This document shows, one piece after another, positions 27,518 to 36,161 of a stretch of 64,000 nucleotides of DNA (the first letter of the stretch is position 1; every line of letters starts with the position of its first letter). Position numbers and translations under genes: made by a program. Source of the stretch: Dysgonamonadaceae bacterium (GTDB lineage Bacteria; Bacteroidota; Bacteroidia; Bacteroidales; Azobacteroidaceae); assembly GCA_031289145.1 (NCBI GenBank), contig JAITQA010000115.1:32229-96228 (forward strand), read 5' to 3'. The notes under the pieces are model-generated. The model saw nothing but the letters and a program-made list of their open reading frames with translations, ran no database searches and was not told the DNA's origin.

Positions 27518-29511
27518 GGGAATGGCCGACTTTATTATCTTTGGTATGCTTTGGTTTATTGCTGCCTTCCGCTTTTTATGCGCAGGCAAGCTACACCAAT
27601 CCGGTCGTGGCTGAAAGTTTGCCCGACCCAACGATAATAAAGGCGTCAGATGGTTTTTATTACTTGTATGCTACGGAAGATATCCGCAACATACCCATTC
27701 TCCGTTCAACTGATTTGGTTGATTGGGCGTTTTGCAATACTGCATTTACCGATGCTACCCGTCCGACTTTTGAGCCGAACGGGGGGCTGTGGGCGCCCGA
27801 CATCAATTATATCAAGGGTCAATATGTGCTTTATTATTCCATGTCTGTCTGGGGTGGCGAACAAACTTGCGGCGTTGGTGTAGCGACTGCGGATTCGCCG
27901 GTAGGCCCTTTTACCGACCATGGAAAGCTTTTCCGAAGCAATGAAATAGGCGTTCAAAATTCCATCGACCCTTTTTATATGGAAGATGAGGGGAAAAAAT
28001 ATCTTTTCTGGGGGAGTTTTAGTGGAATATATGGCATAGAACTGACTGAGGACGGACTTTCGATAAAACCGAATGCGGAAAAAGTACAAATCGCAGGCAC
28101 TGCATTTGAAGGCGCTTATATTTACAAAAAAGAGGCTTATTATTATCTTTTTGCTTCGATTGGCGCTTGCTGCAATGGAATAAGCAGCACGTACAGGCTG
28201 GTAACGGGTCGTTCACAAACCTTATTGGGTGGTTTTAAGGATAAAACAGGAAAAAGTATGCTGGATAACGGATATTCCGTAGTGATCGGATCAAACGAGC
28301 GTTTTGTGGGAAATGGACATTGTTCGGAAATTGTTCGGGACGATGCAGGTTATGATTGGATTTTTTACCATGGTTATGATAAAAATAATCCCAGTGGCCG
28401 CCACTTATTTCTCAGTCAAATAAAGTGGGATGAATACGGTTGGCCCTTTGTAGACAACGATTCCCCATCCCCATCCGCTTCGGCGCCCGCTTTCGGAACA
28501 AATATCGAACCACCGGTGGTTTTCGACATCAAAATCCGTTTGGACTCGGCGCTGATTGATAACCGGAGCAATTATCCGATAGAAGTTATAGCGACAACCG
28601 CATTCGGTAGAGCCTTCGTACCGCCTGCCGATTTAAGTTGGAACGTAAGTAATACGGACATTTGCCGGATAGAAGACGGCGTTGTAAAGGCATTGAAAAA
28701 CGGTACGACTTTGATTCGCGGAACGTTATACGGTTTGAAAGACTCGCTGATCATATCGGTTGAAAACCCGGTTACCTATCGTACCCCTTTAAGTCCGCTC
28801 CAATTCGGCGATTGGACGATGGCTGCTTCTTCTCAACTCAATGCAGCGCTCAATACCAACAATCTACCCGCAAATTGGCAAGAAGGAATTGCGGTGAATT
28901 TCACTTATGCCGCAGGACGGGCGCCCTATATCCGGATGACCAATCCGAAAGCATACACTTACGGTTTGCCGGACACTTTAAAAATCATACTCCATACCGG
29001 AGAAATAGCTATCAGCAAGGGCACCGTGTATTTGAAGGCAAACAACGATACTAAAACCGTTTCAAAAGAATTTACCGCTTTTCAGCGGAACAATGAAACG
29101 GAATTATCCATCCCGGTGAGCGAAGTGTTGGATGTAGCCGACCGCGGAATTTATCCCATTCGTTTCGATAATATTTACTTTATGCTGGAAACGTCTATGA
29201 CGCAGGCTCAGGCCTATACGCTGGCCTTGAAAACTATTGATCAGGTATATGCAGGCATGGCGCCTACCGGTATTGTGCTTCCTGCGGCAAACCGTTTCTC
29301 GGTGTATCCGAACCCGGCGTCCGATAAAGTGCACGTGACCGGTATCCGGTCGGACAAACCTTTATTGCAACTGTACGCCATAGATGGAATCTTATTGAAA
29401 GAAACAACAGGCACAGAAATGGACATCAACGGCTTCACTCCCGGCACGTATATCCTGCGGGTAAAGGCCGGTCAATTTGTAGGAAGTAAACCATTTATTA
29501 TTAGTAGATAA
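27514..29511 (+). CDS. Glycoside hydrolase family 43 enzyme, T9SS-sorted
   Basis: 665 aa. Signal peptide 1 to about 24. The GH43 five-bladed propeller covers about 25-320, with the expected acidic triad: Asp38 in LPDPTII (base), Asp152 in SIDPFYM (pKa modulator) and Glu199 in GTAFEGAYI (acid); WAPDI is also present. Overall closest to the arabinanase/xylosidase type, but GH43 specificity varies. Residues about 345-590 repeat the Ig-like module of the upstream phosphodiester glycosidase (KIRLDSALIDNRSNYPIEV against EIRLDSVLIDNRNGYDIEV). The C-terminus is a T9SS domain (SVYPNPASDKVHV..FIISR). It starts inside the previous stop codon (ATGA), so the two are translationally coupled. Confidence 0.9.
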   Translation: MREWPTLLSLVCFGLLLPSAFYAQASYTNPVVAESLPDPTIIKASDGFYYLYATEDIRNIPILRSTDLVDWAFCNTAFTDATRPTFEPNGGLWAPDINYIKGQYVLYYSMSVWGGEQTCGVGVATADSPVGPFTDHGKLFRSNEIGVQNSIDPFYMEDEGKKYLFWGSFSGIYGIELTEDGLSIKPNAEKVQIAGTAFEGAYIYKKEAYYYLFASIGACCNGISSTYRLVTGRSQTLLGGFKDKTGKSMLDNGYSVVIGSNERFVGNGHCSEIVRDDAGYDWIFYHGYDKNNPSGRHLFLSQIKWDEYGWPFVDNDSPSPSASAPAFGTNIEPPVVFDIKIRLDSALIDNRSNYPIEVIATTAFGRAFVPPADLSWNVSNTDICRIEDGVVKALKNGTTLIRGTLYGLKDSLIISVENPVTYRTPLSPLQFGDWTMAASSQLNAALNTNNLPANWQEGIAVNFTYAAGRAPYIRMTNPKAYTYGLPDTLKIILHTGEIAISKGTVYLKANNDTKTVSKEFTAFQRNNETELSIPVSEVLDVADRGIYPIRFDNIYFMLETSMTQAQAYTLALKTIDQVYAGMAPTGIVLPAANRFSVYPNPASDKVHVTGIRSDKPLLQLYAIDGILLKETTGTEMDINGFTPGTYILRVKAGQFVGSKPFIISR

Positions 29512-29526
29512 AAATATATTATTCGT

Positions 29527-31596
29527 ATGAAACAAATAGTCGTTCTTTTTATGCTTCTTTTCTCCTTTTGGGGAGGCATGGCATTTGCTCAATCCCCTCC
29601 AAAGCGCGAAATGCGTGCCACGTGGATTGCTACTGTCACCCGAATCGATTGGCCGAAAGAATCCGGCGCCACAGCGCAAAAAAACGAGATGCTGCGAATG
29701 CTTGATTCTATTCAGCGGTTGAATATGAATGCGGTATTTTTTCAAATCCGTTCCCGTTGCGACGCGATGTATAACTCCGCTTTTGAACCTTGGAGTAGCG
29801 ATTTAGGGATTGCACGTGGAACCCATCCGGGTTACGACCCGCTGGCTTTTGTCATCGAAGAATGTCATAAACGCGGAATTGAATGTCATGCCTGGTTGAA
29901 TCCCTATCGCTACAGTCGCGATGGCAACGGATGGACCGGCGCTAACGATAATGCTTTAAATTACGAAAAAACACATCCGGAATGGCTACTTTGGTATGCT
30001 AATAATGTGGTATGCGACCCGGCCTTACCGGAAGTGCGGATACGCATCAAAAGTGTGGTAGGCGATATCATCAGTAAATACGATGTGGACGGGATTATTT
30101 TTGATGATTATTTCTATCCTTACGGTGGCACCACGAATCAGGACGCCGCTTCACAAGCGACCTATAAACCGGCGGGGATGAACGTCCACGATTGGCGGCG
30201 CGACAATGTGAACCGGATGATTGCCGACGTCTATGACACCATTCAAGCTGTCCGTCCCTGGGTTACATTTGGCGTTTCGCCTTTCGGCATCTGGACTACC
30301 GACGCCTCGGTGGCGGCCAAAGAAGGAATTACACTCCCTTCCGGCATCACAGGCGGCAATATGTACCAGGAAATCTATTGCGACCCCTTGGCTTGGTTGA
30401 AACAGGGAACGGTCGATTATATTTCGCCGCAACTTTATTGGAAAACAGGCGGAAGTCAGGATTACAACACACTCTGTCCCTGGTGGGCTGATTTGGCCAA
30501 CAAGTTTGGCGTACAGTTTTACTCCAGCATGGCAAACTACAAATATGCGGAAAAAACGGATGCGGCTTATACTGTAACCGAATTAGCCAATCAATCGCTC
30601 CGCAACCGCAGTTCGGCGAAAGACGACGCGCCCGGACATGTCTTTTACAATACACGGGCTTGGGTATATGATATCCCTTTCCGCAAGAAATTCAAAGAAG
30701 AAATTTTTACGAAACCGTCGCTTACGCCCGCCATCGGCTGGAAACCGGCGAACGACCAAAGAATGGTGACTTTCAACCCGCCCACGGGTAGCGCCATCTC
30801 CTGGCTATACAACGAAACGACCGATAGCGTCCGCTATGCTGTTTACGCCGTACCGATAGCCCGGATAAACGACCCTTCGGTCTTTTCCAAATCCGACTAT
30901 CTGTTAGGCGTTTCATACGTCAAGCGATATACTTTACCCAGCGGCGTCAGCACCAGTTCGCACCGGATTGCTGTTTCGGTATTGGACCGTTACGGCAACG
31001 AGTTTGCGCCGCGCGTCTTGGGCGTATCGGTGTCCGAAATGGAGCAAACACAGTTGATTTATCCCGACGACTATGCACAGGTACGTATCCCGGTTGTATT
31101 CCGGTGGAGTGCGATTGACAAAATCGATTGTTATGTGTGGCAATTGGCTACAGACGCCGATTTCACCGATATCGTCTGTACGCGGGAAACCACGGACAAC
31201 CAATTCAATACCAGCGTACAACTGAATATCAAGGAAGACGGTGGAACCTATTACTGGCGCGTCCGGACACGCAAAGCGAACGCACGGGATATCTGGTCGG
31301 AAACCCGCAGGGTAATTCTCTCGTCCGGCGGTGGGTCGGGATTGGATGCAATCCCCGAAACTTCCGGGAATCTGAAGGCCTGGCTGTCCAACGACAACTT
31401 ATTGGTTGAAACGGCCGTAGCCTGTCCGGCCGTCATCCGCACTTACAGTCTTTCGGGACAACTATTGTCGGTCTTGCAATACCATTTGCAAAATGGAAAG
31501 AATATCATTCCATTCGACAGTTCATACACGGGTGTTTCGCTCGTCGGCATCCGGACTGAAAACGACGAAGCAACGGTGAAAGTATACAATCATTAG
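29527..31596 (+). CDS. Second GHL10 (DUF187) family glycoside hydrolase
   Basis: 689 aa, paralogue of the gene at 19623. Signal peptide 1 to about 21. GHL10 domain about 24-400: KREMRATWIATVTRIDWPKE, MNAVFFQIRSRCDAMY, GIECHAWLNPYRYS and DVDGIIFDDYFY (about 186-197). One FN3-like region follows (about 420-590, YVWQLATDADFTDI..YYWRVRTRKA); the paralogue has more such repeats. The last 75 residues (LSGQLLSVLQYHLQNGKNIIPF..ATVKVYNH) look like a T9SS-type domain with a diverged end lacking the usual basic tail, so export by T9SS is less certain. Expected to act on a wall polysaccharide together with the amidases downstream. Confidence 0.87.
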   Translation: MKQIVVLFMLLFSFWGGMAFAQSPPKREMRATWIATVTRIDWPKESGATAQKNEMLRMLDSIQRLNMNAVFFQIRSRCDAMYNSAFEPWSSDLGIARGTHPGYDPLAFVIEECHKRGIECHAWLNPYRYSRDGNGWTGANDNALNYEKTHPEWLLWYANNVVCDPALPEVRIRIKSVVGDIISKYDVDGIIFDDYFYPYGGTTNQDAASQATYKPAGMNVHDWRRDNVNRMIADVYDTIQAVRPWVTFGVSPFGIWTTDASVAAKEGITLPSGITGGNMYQEIYCDPLAWLKQGTVDYISPQLYWKTGGSQDYNTLCPWWADLANKFGVQFYSSMANYKYAEKTDAAYTVTELANQSLRNRSSAKDDAPGHVFYNTRAWVYDIPFRKKFKEEIFTKPSLTPAIGWKPANDQRMVTFNPPTGSAISWLYNETTDSVRYAVYAVPIARINDPSVFSKSDYLLGVSYVKRYTLPSGVSTSSHRIAVSVLDRYGNEFAPRVLGVSVSEMEQTQLIYPDDYAQVRIPVVFRWSAIDKIDCYVWQLATDADFTDIVCTRETTDNQFNTSVQLNIKEDGGTYYWRVRTRKANARDIWSETRRVILSSGGGSGLDAIPETSGNLKAWLSNDNLLVETAVACPAVIRTYSLSGQLLSVLQYHLQNGKNIIPFDSSYTGVSLVGIRTENDEATVKVYNH

Positions 31597-31613
31597 AAAA
31601 ATAATAGAAAATC

Positions 31614-34600
31614 ATGAAGCAGTTACACATTCTTTTATGCATCCTTTTCACAAGTCTTTCCGGCTATGCAACGGATTTGACCGGTGTGAAAATTTACGTG
31701 AATCCCGGTCACGGTGGACACGATTCCGACGACCGGAATGTAGTAACGATTCCCTTTTCCGCCGGTGACGCCGCCGGTTTTTGGGAGTCTAACTCCAACC
31801 TTACCAAAGGTTTGGCTTTGCGCGATTTGCTACTGTCGGCAAATGCTACGGTACTGATGTCGCGGACAACCAATACCACGGTTGACGATCGGAATTTATC
31901 AGAAATCGCTGAAGAAGCGAATGCCAACAATGTGGACGCTTTTTTGTCGATTCACAGCAACGCCGCCAACGCATCCGCCAATTATTTATTGCTGTTGTAT
32001 TGCGGAACAGACGGCAATCCCAATGTAACGGCCAGCATACCCATGGCGCAAGCGGCTTGGCAACGCCTGTTTCCGAACGAACTGACGAATTGGACGGCTT
32101 ATAGCCTGACTTCACCGAATATCCGGGGCGATATGACTTTCTATGGCTATAATCTGGGCGTTCTACGTCCTTTAACCGTTCCCGGATTCCTTTCCGAAGG
32201 TTCGTTTCACGATTATAAACCGGAAACCCACCGCTTACTGAACGCGGATTACTGTAAATTGGAAGCCATCCGCTTCTATCGCTATTTCCATGATTATTTC
32301 GAAAAGGATTTGCCTCAGACTTCGGGCGAAATCGCCGGTTGGGTGAAAAGCGAAAACGAACGGATCAATCATCCGCTGTTTACCTACAACGCCGGAACCA
32401 GCGACCAATGGCTACCCTTGAACGGAGCTACCGTGAAATTGCTGGACGCTTCCGGAGTAAACGTGTTAAAAACCTATATCACAGATGATTATTACAATGG
32501 TATTTTCACTTTCTATGACTTGGCGCCGGGCAATTATAAACTATCTTTCGAGGCTACCGATTACGATGCCAAAACGATAGACATTACGGTCTCAGCGGAA
32601 CAAACGGCTTTTGCAAAAACTTTTCTCCGGAATAACAATGTGCCGGAGCCGGAGGGAGGTTATCCCGATTATCCCGAACCCAATCAGGAAGCGGGCGTTT
32701 TGCCGATGAACCAATACCCATTTACCCAAACAGCCCAAAACCTGAATCCGGCTTGGTTGAACGGTGCGGGCATCAAACGGACACTTTACCGGAACGACAA
32801 AATCTATGTCCTGACCACTGAACCCAAAATTTATGTCATCAATGCCAATTCCGCTACCTTGGACGTCGTAGTGAAAGAATTGGATTTGACCGGAATAACG
32901 GACGGCGTTACAACTATCAGTGATATCGCTTTCACCGCCGACGGTTATCTACTGGCTTGTAACAAAGAAAACATTGCTTACACCGCTCCGACTACCTACT
33001 GGAAAGTGTATACTTGGGATGACGACAATGCAGCGCCAGCCTTATTGTTCCAAACCCAGGCGCAGGCCAACTGGAGTGAAGGAACGGTAGGTGAAACCTT
33101 TACCGTGAGCGGCGCCCGCAAACACCTGAAATGCTATACGACTGCCGTAACGACAGGCGCTGCCAAACAAATCCGTGTCATGGGCTTGGAATATGAAACG
33201 GGCGTAGCGCAAATACTTTCCAAATACATGATGGATGTGGCTAATTATACCGAAGCGATTTGGAGCGAACATCCGGTTTTCACCATTTCTCCTTCCGGCG
33301 ATGGCGACCATTTCTATCTCGACAGCGAAACCTTGTTGCCCGCAGAATATCAGTTCGACTGGGCGGCAGCGGATAGAAGCGAATTGAATAAAAAAGCGGA
33401 ATTTGCCGCCGACCCGGCTTATAACCTGCATGTTATTGCAGGGGGAAGCGCTTTCTTCCGTCATGCCAAACACTTGTATATGGCAGCGCCGGTATGCGAG
33501 AGCGACGCCTCGAAAGTCGGCGTGGTTTTATTCGATATCACCGACGGCTTGCATCACGCCCTTAAAGTTTCGGACAAATATCCGGCAGAAGGTCTGGGTA
33601 CATCGGCGGCAAGTTATATGGCGGCGGCAGCCAAAGTGGATGCTTACGACATAGAACTGCTTGTTTGGGCTAAAAACCAAGGAATTGCACGCTATAAAAC
33701 CCAGGCTGCCGACCCGAAAGCCAATATCTTCGCTTCGGAATTGTCGTACGCCAACGGAGATTTTAGCTTTACACTGAACGAAAATGCCGCCGAAGTTGTG
33801 CTGGAATTATACAACGAAGCCGACGAAATCGCTGAATCATACAATCTGGGCGCATTAGCCAAAGGTGCACACCGCATTCATCAGGAATATACTACTGCCT
33901 CGGTATCATGGGGTATCACCGCCGGAACAAGCAGCGTAGACCGTCCGGTACTGTTGACGACCGCTTCCCAACTGCCGGTCCCGAATCCGATTGGTTTGGC
34001 GGTGGACAATTCGTTTACAAGTCCTTTCTTCGGAAGGGTGTATGCCACTTCTGCGGGCAATAGCTCCAAAGGGGTATTTATCTTCAACAGCGCATTGGCC
34101 GATGTCACCGGTCAAGGAACTGCGGGATATGCCGGGAATATCGCTTGGGCGACCGACGCTACTTACGGATCCATCAGTCCTACCCGATTGGCCATCGCTG
34201 TAGACGGTACGATATATATTACCGATTATACCGATACGCATGGCGGGGTTTGGATCATGAATCCTGCTACTCCATCCGCTAATTTTACGCCGGTATTTAC
34301 GCCGGGTATCGGCAATACCGCCGTTCATGGTTGTATTCCATCTGCTTATATAGAAGGCGCTGGTGCGAATACCAAGCTCTACACTTTCGATGAAAACAGC
34401 GGTGGAAATGTGCTCCGTTACGATATCGGTAACCTGTCCGGTTTGTGGACTACGCCACCAAGCGCTGTGATCTATAATGACGCGGCAAACGGTAACTTGC
34501 AAGTCAATCTCAATTCCTGCATCATTCCCGATGGACAAGGCGGCTGGTGGATATCGCAGGCAAGAGCTGCCGGAGCAAATACAAAAGCCGTGCCATCGTT

Positions 34601-35210
34601 GATTCATTTCAACGGAACTTCTGTAGATTTCAACTCCGGAGAGGGCGATTTCCCCAACATCATCATTGATTCCGACCGGGCAGCGATGGCTGTTAATTCC
34701 GATAAAACGCGCTTGGCGATGGGATCCGCTTCCGAAGTGTTGATATTTGACATTACTTTCGATGAAAACGGCATTCCCGTTCTCCAATTGGTATATACCA
34801 TTACCCACGGCTTGAATCGTATATGGAGCGTTGACTTCGATGTGGCGGGAAATATCTATGTGGCGGGTTATAACAGCAATCGTTTGGCTGTATGGGCTTT
34901 GCCGAAAGCGGATAACAGTTTCACTACACCGGCGCCTGTTCGTTTAGGAACGACGGGTTTGCCGACTGTTTCAACCGGTGACCGGATTAGCGTATATCCC
35001 AATCCTGCCGTTTCCGACATTACGATTGCAGGCAACGGAATAGCCATCGAAAGTTACATTCTTTACGATACAAACGGTCGTCGACTACGCACCGGAGCCG
35101 TTAAAGGCGAGCAAACTTCCGTCGCATTGAGTGGCTTGAATGCCGGCATATATATCTTACAGGTAAAAACAGCCGAAGGCCTTGTTATCAAACGAATTAT
35201 CAAAAAATAA
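31614..35210 (+). CDS. N-acetylmuramoyl-L-alanine amidase (Amidase_3), giant multidomain, T9SS-sorted (amidase 1)
   Basis: 1198 aa. Signal peptide 1 to about 19. The Amidase_3 zinc domain covers about 24-230, with His33 (NPGHGG), Glu58 (FWESNSN) and His114 (SIHSNA) as zinc ligands and Glu195 (LSEGSFHD) as catalytic Glu. The reaction cuts the amide between MurNAc and L-Ala of peptidoglycan. Next come a Cna-B/carboxypeptidase-regulatory-like domain (about 240-340; WVKSENERIN, GNYKLSFEATDYDAKTIDI), a first propeller (about 380-700), a linker domain starting ANIFASELSYANGDFSFTLN (about 705-790), an NHL-like propeller (about 790-1110) and a T9SS type-A domain (about 1122-1198). Far larger than a bare amidase of about 200 residues. 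Close paralogue at 36162. Confidence 0.9.
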   Translation: MKQLHILLCILFTSLSGYATDLTGVKIYVNPGHGGHDSDDRNVVTIPFSAGDAAGFWESNSNLTKGLALRDLLLSANATVLMSRTTNTTVDDRNLSEIAEEANANNVDAFLSIHSNAANASANYLLLLYCGTDGNPNVTASIPMAQAAWQRLFPNELTNWTAYSLTSPNIRGDMTFYGYNLGVLRPLTVPGFLSEGSFHDYKPETHRLLNADYCKLEAIRFYRYFHDYFEKDLPQTSGEIAGWVKSENERINHPLFTYNAGTSDQWLPLNGATVKLLDASGVNVLKTYITDDYYNGIFTFYDLAPGNYKLSFEATDYDAKTIDITVSAEQTAFAKTFLRNNNVPEPEGGYPDYPEPNQEAGVLPMNQYPFTQTAQNLNPAWLNGAGIKRTLYRNDKIYVLTTEPKIYVINANSATLDVVVKELDLTGITDGVTTISDIAFTADGYLLACNKENIAYTAPTTYWKVYTWDDDNAAPALLFQTQAQANWSEGTVGETFTVSGARKHLKCYTTAVTTGAAKQIRVMGLEYETGVAQILSKYMMDVANYTEAIWSEHPVFTISPSGDGDHFYLDSETLLPAEYQFDWAAADRSELNKKAEFAADPAYNLHVIAGGSAFFRHAKHLYMAAPVCESDASKVGVVLFDITDGLHHALKVSDKYPAEGLGTSAASYMAAAAKVDAYDIELLVWAKNQGIARYKTQAADPKANIFASELSYANGDFSFTLNENAAEVVLELYNEADEIAESYNLGALAKGAHRIHQEYTTASVSWGITAGTSSVDRPVLLTTASQLPVPNPIGLAVDNSFTSPFFGRVYATSAGNSSKGVFIFNSALADVTGQGTAGYAGNIAWATDATYGSISPTRLAIAVDGTIYITDYTDTHGGVWIMNPATPSANFTPVFTPGIGNTAVHGCIPSAYIEGAGANTKLYTFDENSGGNVLRYDIGNLSGLWTTPPSAVIYNDAANGNLQVNLNSCIIPDGQGGWWISQARAAGANTKAVPSLIHFNGTSVDFNSGEGDFPNIIIDSDRAAMAVNSDKTRLAMGSASEVLIFDITFDENGIPVLQLVYTITHGLNRIWSVDFDVAGNIYVAGYNSNRLAVWALPKADNSFTTPAPVRLGTTGLPTVSTGDRISVYPNPAVSDITIAGNGIAIESYILYDTNGRRLRTGAVKGEQTSVALSGLNAGIYILQVKTAEGLVIKRIIKK

Positions 35211-35235
35211 ATAAATTAATTAAATATAAAGTGTC

Positions 35236-36147
35236 ATGAAAAAATTATTGATCTTATTTGCTTTATTGGGACAAATAGCTTTTGCACAGTCTATTGATGT
35301 TACATCCGTTCAAATGTTGAAAGGAACGGAAGTCGGCGGATTCTACCATCCGGTATTTGCTCCGCAAGGAACCTATTTGTTGACAACCGGCGAAAATTAT
35401 GCCGGTTTGAATCTTCATCCGCTGGTTGCCGGTGCAATGCAAAAACTTACCGCCGATGCGGGAGCCGGTTACGATTTTCGTATTAGCGACGATGGAAACA
35501 CCATCCTGTTCAAACAAACGGAATTTCAAAACAATCTGCGTTATACTTCCTTGAATCAATATGATTTACAGGAAAAAAAACAATCGAAGGTAGGGAAAGC
35601 GACACGGGACAAAATCACGCCCGTATCCGCCGGTAGTCAACCCGCTTATGTGCAAGGCAAGACCTTGGTGAAATCCCCCTTGAAATCATCCAGCGTGCGT
35701 GTAGCTCCTTTTATTAATATAGAAGACCAAAAAATGGTCCTCTATTCCGGAAGCAAACGCACGACGCTTACGCCTAACGGAAAAGATGCCAGCTACTTTT
35801 GGGCAAGCGTTTCCCCCGACCAAAAACACATTGTCTATTTTGTGGCCCGCCGGGGCGCTTACATTGCTAGCATTGATGGAAAAAATCCGGTTTCTCTGGG
35901 TAAGCTCAACGCCCCCAAATGGCTGAACAATCAATGGGTTATCGGCATGAATGATATAGATGACGGCGACTTCGTGGTATCTTCGACGATTGTGGCCGCC
36001 ACCATCGACGGAAAAATTCGTCAAACGCTGCCTACACCGCAAACGCCGATTGCCATGTATCCCGCAGCTTCGGCCGACGGCAAACACATTGCTTTCAATA
36101 GCAATGAAGGAAAAATATACATTCTATCTATTAATATTCAAAAATAA
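35236..36147 (+). CDS. Secreted TolB-like (PD40) beta-propeller protein, copy 1
   Basis: 303 aa. Signal peptide 1 to about 17 (ALLGQIAFAQ). WD40-like/PD40 propeller blades: HPVFAPQGTYLLTTG, YDFRISDDGNTILFKQ, ASVSPDQKHIVYFVARRGAY, YPAASADGKHIAFNSNEGKIYIL. No enzyme motif and no T9SS domain, so it probably stays in the periplasm or associates with the outer membrane. It sits 25 bp after amidase 1 and 14 bp before amidase 2. A similar short propeller precedes amidase 3, suggesting a functional partner or chaperone of these amidases. Confidence 0.78.
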   Translation: MKKLLILFALLGQIAFAQSIDVTSVQMLKGTEVGGFYHPVFAPQGTYLLTTGENYAGLNLHPLVAGAMQKLTADAGAGYDFRISDDGNTILFKQTEFQNNLRYTSLNQYDLQEKKQSKVGKATRDKITPVSAGSQPAYVQGKTLVKSPLKSSSVRVAPFINIEDQKMVLYSGSKRTTLTPNGKDASYFWASVSPDQKHIVYFVARRGAYIASIDGKNPVSLGKLNAPKWLNNQWVIGMNDIDDGDFVVSSTIVAATIDGKIRQTLPTPQTPIAMYPAASADGKHIAFNSNEGKIYILSINIQK

Positions 36148-36161
36148 AGGAAGAACAAGTC

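Noticed and set aside
33906..34808. 300-codon open frame on the minus strand inside amidase 1
   Set aside because: It lies wholly opposite a well-supported multidomain protein frame with T9SS tail; it has no recognisable motif, signal or promoter.
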